From positions 372,001 through 436,000 of the forward strand of contig WIXG01000006.1 of the NCBI GenBank assembly GCA_009869945.1: a stretch of 64,000 nt of DNA, written 5' to 3'. Positions 61,529 through 64,000 of the stretch are shown piece after piece. Each line of letters starts with the position of its first letter. Position 1 is the first letter of the stretch. Origin of the DNA: Mesaphorura yosii. Its lineage: Eukaryota > Arthropoda > Collembola > Poduromorpha > Tullbergiidae. Made by a program: the position numbers and the translations under genes. Under the pieces are notes generated by a model. It saw only the letters and a program-made list of their open reading frames with translations, searched no databases and had not been told where the DNA came from.

Positions 61529-61798
61529 CTGATTCAAAAGCTGCAATTGAAATCTTGCTAGTTTCATCTTTTCATTCTGTGAACTTGTGACTTCGACACG
61601 AATGTAGGTCATTTGTCCACAATTCAATTTTTTTATGGTTGTTTTACCGTCGAACTCCTGCTCAGCGTGTGAACAAAGCTCGAGAGATGTCAAAATGCAC
61701 TTAATTTGTCAGCACTCCTGAGGGATAAAGCTTTAGCGTTGACTCTGTCCAGATTTGTCAAATCATTATAGTTAAGAGCGCTACGAGTCACTACTACA

Positions 61799-62529
61799 AT
61801 GCAAGTCCTTGAAAGAAAAAAGTTAACTTCTTCTAGAATCTTTCAAACACCTTCTGCTGTATGTACTCAGGACACCAACAAGTCTGTTCATTCTGCATTT
61901 GGCATTGAAAGTTGGGCTTCATTTCACCGAAACTCTGTTAGCAGATTCAGAATCCCACCAAACCAAGTTTACAACGAGTATTCGAGCATGCTTCGAAGAT
62001 CAGCGGTTCCAAACATACTCCAAGCAAAGATGCCTGGTCGTGAAACAGAACGTCTAGCGGGTTATGGACGAGGACGTCGATGAGTGAGGCGACGAACACA
62101 TCGCAGGGTTTATCGCAACAACATCTACGGAGTGACCAAGTCCGCAATTTGTCGTCTCGCAAAAGGTGGAGGAATCGGTCGCATGTCGGACCTGGTGTAT
62201 AATGAGATGTGTAGCACGGTCAAAGGATTTCTTTCGAACATCATTAAGGACGCAGTGCTTCTTGACCCACCGACAGGACAACTGTCACCTGTAGGGACAT
62301 ACCGCATGCGCTCAAGGGCCAAGGCTATTGGCGCTTGGCACTTGGCGCTTGGCACTTGGCTTAAACTAAAAGTAAGTGTTCTCGCACGTGTTTCTCTACA
62401 TTATTTAACATTTATGCTACATTTTAGTTTTACTCGTAGGCAAACAATGGAAGTGGAGTCGCCCGCATGGACAACAGACGGAAACAACTAAGGAATGAAA
62501 TACAATGCAAGCAGCCGTTTTTAAAGTGA
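61799..62529 (+). pseudogene. Strongly diverged histone H4-like sequence with in-frame TGA
   Basis: From the ATG at 62030 the frame parallels histone H4: MPGR at the start, a Gly/Arg tail, then THRRVYRNNIYGVTKSAICR and RLAKGGGIGRMSDLVYNEMC, and KGFLSNIIKDAV. H4 has the same order of the tail, alpha-1 ([20 protein letters not shown]) and alpha-2 (LIYEE...VFLENVIRDAV). The last helix is not clearly preserved. A TGA at 62081-62083 interrupts the frame within the tail. The same frame is open upstream to an ATG at 61799 (77 extra codons) and downstream to a possible intron (62372-62439, GTAAGT...CGTAG) and a TGA at 62527-62529. It may be a decayed H4 copy; alternatives are a rapidly evolving H4 variant with readthrough, or an assembly error at the TGA. 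Confidence 0.55.
62328..62360 (+). repeat. 7-bp minisatellite, TTGGCGC/TTGGCAC alternating
   Basis: The unit TTGGC(G/A)C occurs 4.7 times in strict alternation of the two variants. It lies in the tail of the H4-like frame and encodes GAWHLALGTW-type residues. Because 7 is not a multiple of 3, each copy number change would shift the frame. Confidence 0.8.
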
Positions 62530-63678
62530 ACAGAAGCGTTTGAAGCGTTTAATTTCCAGCCAATTTCAATTACAATCGACTACTTATAATGAAACTGAGC
62601 GTAATAATTGTAAAATGCAATTGCCAGGATCTTCATTTCACTCATTCGAGTTGCCTGCCGGCAAATCACGCAGTTTGGACACTTGCAAATTAGCGTAATA
62701 ATGGGGATGTGAGTGGTGCAAGAAACATCCGCGTGGGTCAATGCTTGTAAAATTGGGACACTTCTGTAGCACGTTCCTCATTAACCTGTACAAAGAGAAG
62801 GAATCTCCACATATGAAGACGTTAATGCGGTGTTTATGAGATTTTACTACGTAATTTGATGCACTTGGTAATTGTAGTGGTGATCGATCGGTGGTGCTCG
62901 GAGTCGGCTGCCGTTTTCGTTGCGAGAGAGGCAAACGTGCGCTCGTAGTAATCGTCATACTCACGATCTATGTGTACATATGTACGTTTTTGCAAGCGTA
63001 TTATTGGGCAAAACAGTAAACATATAAAGATACTTGATACGAGAGTGGAGGAGAACCATTCATTCGAATTCTGTGTTCCCAAAGTCAATGAAAGAGGAAG
63101 AAGCAGCTTTGTACGAGATGTGCTCTCTTTTCAATTGTTTTCATCATCAGCGTGTTGGCTGTAACTCCGTTTCATGTTCTTCTGGTCGTGTCTCAATCTT
63201 GTCGTTGTATCCACTTGTCTCCTGCGGTGTTCTAAAGTCGCGTGTTATCAACAGCACGAAATTCCACAATCACCTGTCCACGAGCAAATCATGGTAAGTA
63301 CTTCAGAAGCCAGTGATCATAAATTCGGTCGGCGCTCTAGGTTAAGGTTAATTGGGTAACATCCGTACCTCCCGTACATATTGTACGGCACCTTTCCCAA
63401 ATTTCTTCCTGCTTCTGTACGGAAATACGACGCTATTGCGCCCGATAAGCAATTAATCTCATTCATATGCTCATTTAGATTTGATGGTCGGCTCAGAACA
63501 TCAGCTGTTATCTGTCTACAACGAGAACAAACTCTGCGCACGGTCACCTATCACCTGAATACCTGAGACTAAAAAAACAATCCTCTTTGTCATCACTATT
63601 TTCGCCGGTCCCGATTGCCTCTTTTGGTGGTGGATGGTCATCGTAATAATCTTACACGTCAAGCTATAAATTCCTAAA
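62530..63678. other. Intergenic interval before ANP32
   Basis: No firmly supported gene. On the minus strand, 62785-62638 forms an open stretch (starts LMRNVLQKCPNFTSIDPRG, ends in a stop) behind a good acceptor (TCTTTGTACAG), possibly a terminal exon of an unknown gene, but no convincing upstream coding exon was found. On the plus strand a consensus donor (ATG then GTAAGT) occurs at about 63294-63299 without a matching acceptor before the ANP32 ATG. Confidence 0.35.

Positions 63679-64000
<322 letters not shown>

Overview
This window is nuclear DNA from an animal with a compact, intron-rich genome. Coding exons are interrupted by many GT-AG introns of about 45-100 bp, CDSs end ahead of AATAAA signals, and two promoter candidates pair a TATA box with a TCAG-type initiator. 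The gene content (HEXIM, an FGD-type RhoGEF, ANP32, a secreted Gly/Tyr-rich protein with YGAP motifs recalling resilin) points to an ecdysozoan, most likely an arthropod. I cannot name the species. No tRNA, rRNA, CRISPR or recognisable transposon was found. Exon coordinates below were derived by hand from splice motifs and reading phase.

Layout. 0.8-3.0 kb, minus strand: a HEXIM-type 7SK RNA-binding inhibitor of P-TEFb, with a possible alternative C-terminus made by a 73-bp intron. 10.3-13.4 kb, minus strand: a 13-exon gene for a 594-aa protein with a winged-helix module followed by a nucleoside-phosphorylase-like domain, an unusual combination. 13.4-32.1 kb: a long gene-poor tract whose only gene-like feature is a promoter plus candidate first coding exon near 28.4-29.0 kb. 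32.1-40.0 kb, plus strand: a 17-exon gene for an 1842-aa protein with a RING-like finger, eight C2H2-type fingers, a long acidic repeat region and an unrecognised C-terminal domain. 40.5-47.8 kb: no supported gene. 47.8-52.7 kb, plus strand: a 19-exon gene for a secreted 716-aa Gly-rich protein whose internal exons are all phase 1-1. 52.7-56.8 kb: no supported gene. 57.0-60.8 kb, plus strand: a 13-exon FGD-family Cdc42-type exchange factor (DH-PH-FYVE-PH, 920 aa). 61.8-62.5 kb, plus strand: a strongly diverged histone H4-like sequence with an in-frame TGA. 63.7-64.0 kb, plus strand: the start of an ANP32 gene that runs off the window.

The genes do not form an obvious pathway. HEXIM, the RING/C2H2 protein, the H4-like sequence and ANP32 are nuclear or chromatin-related, the FGD protein is a cytoskeletal/membrane signalling factor, and the Gly-rich protein is extracellular. 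The best leads are the winged-helix/phosphorylase fusion, the symmetric-exon Gly-rich gene, the unknown domain of the zinc-finger protein, and the H4-like sequence.
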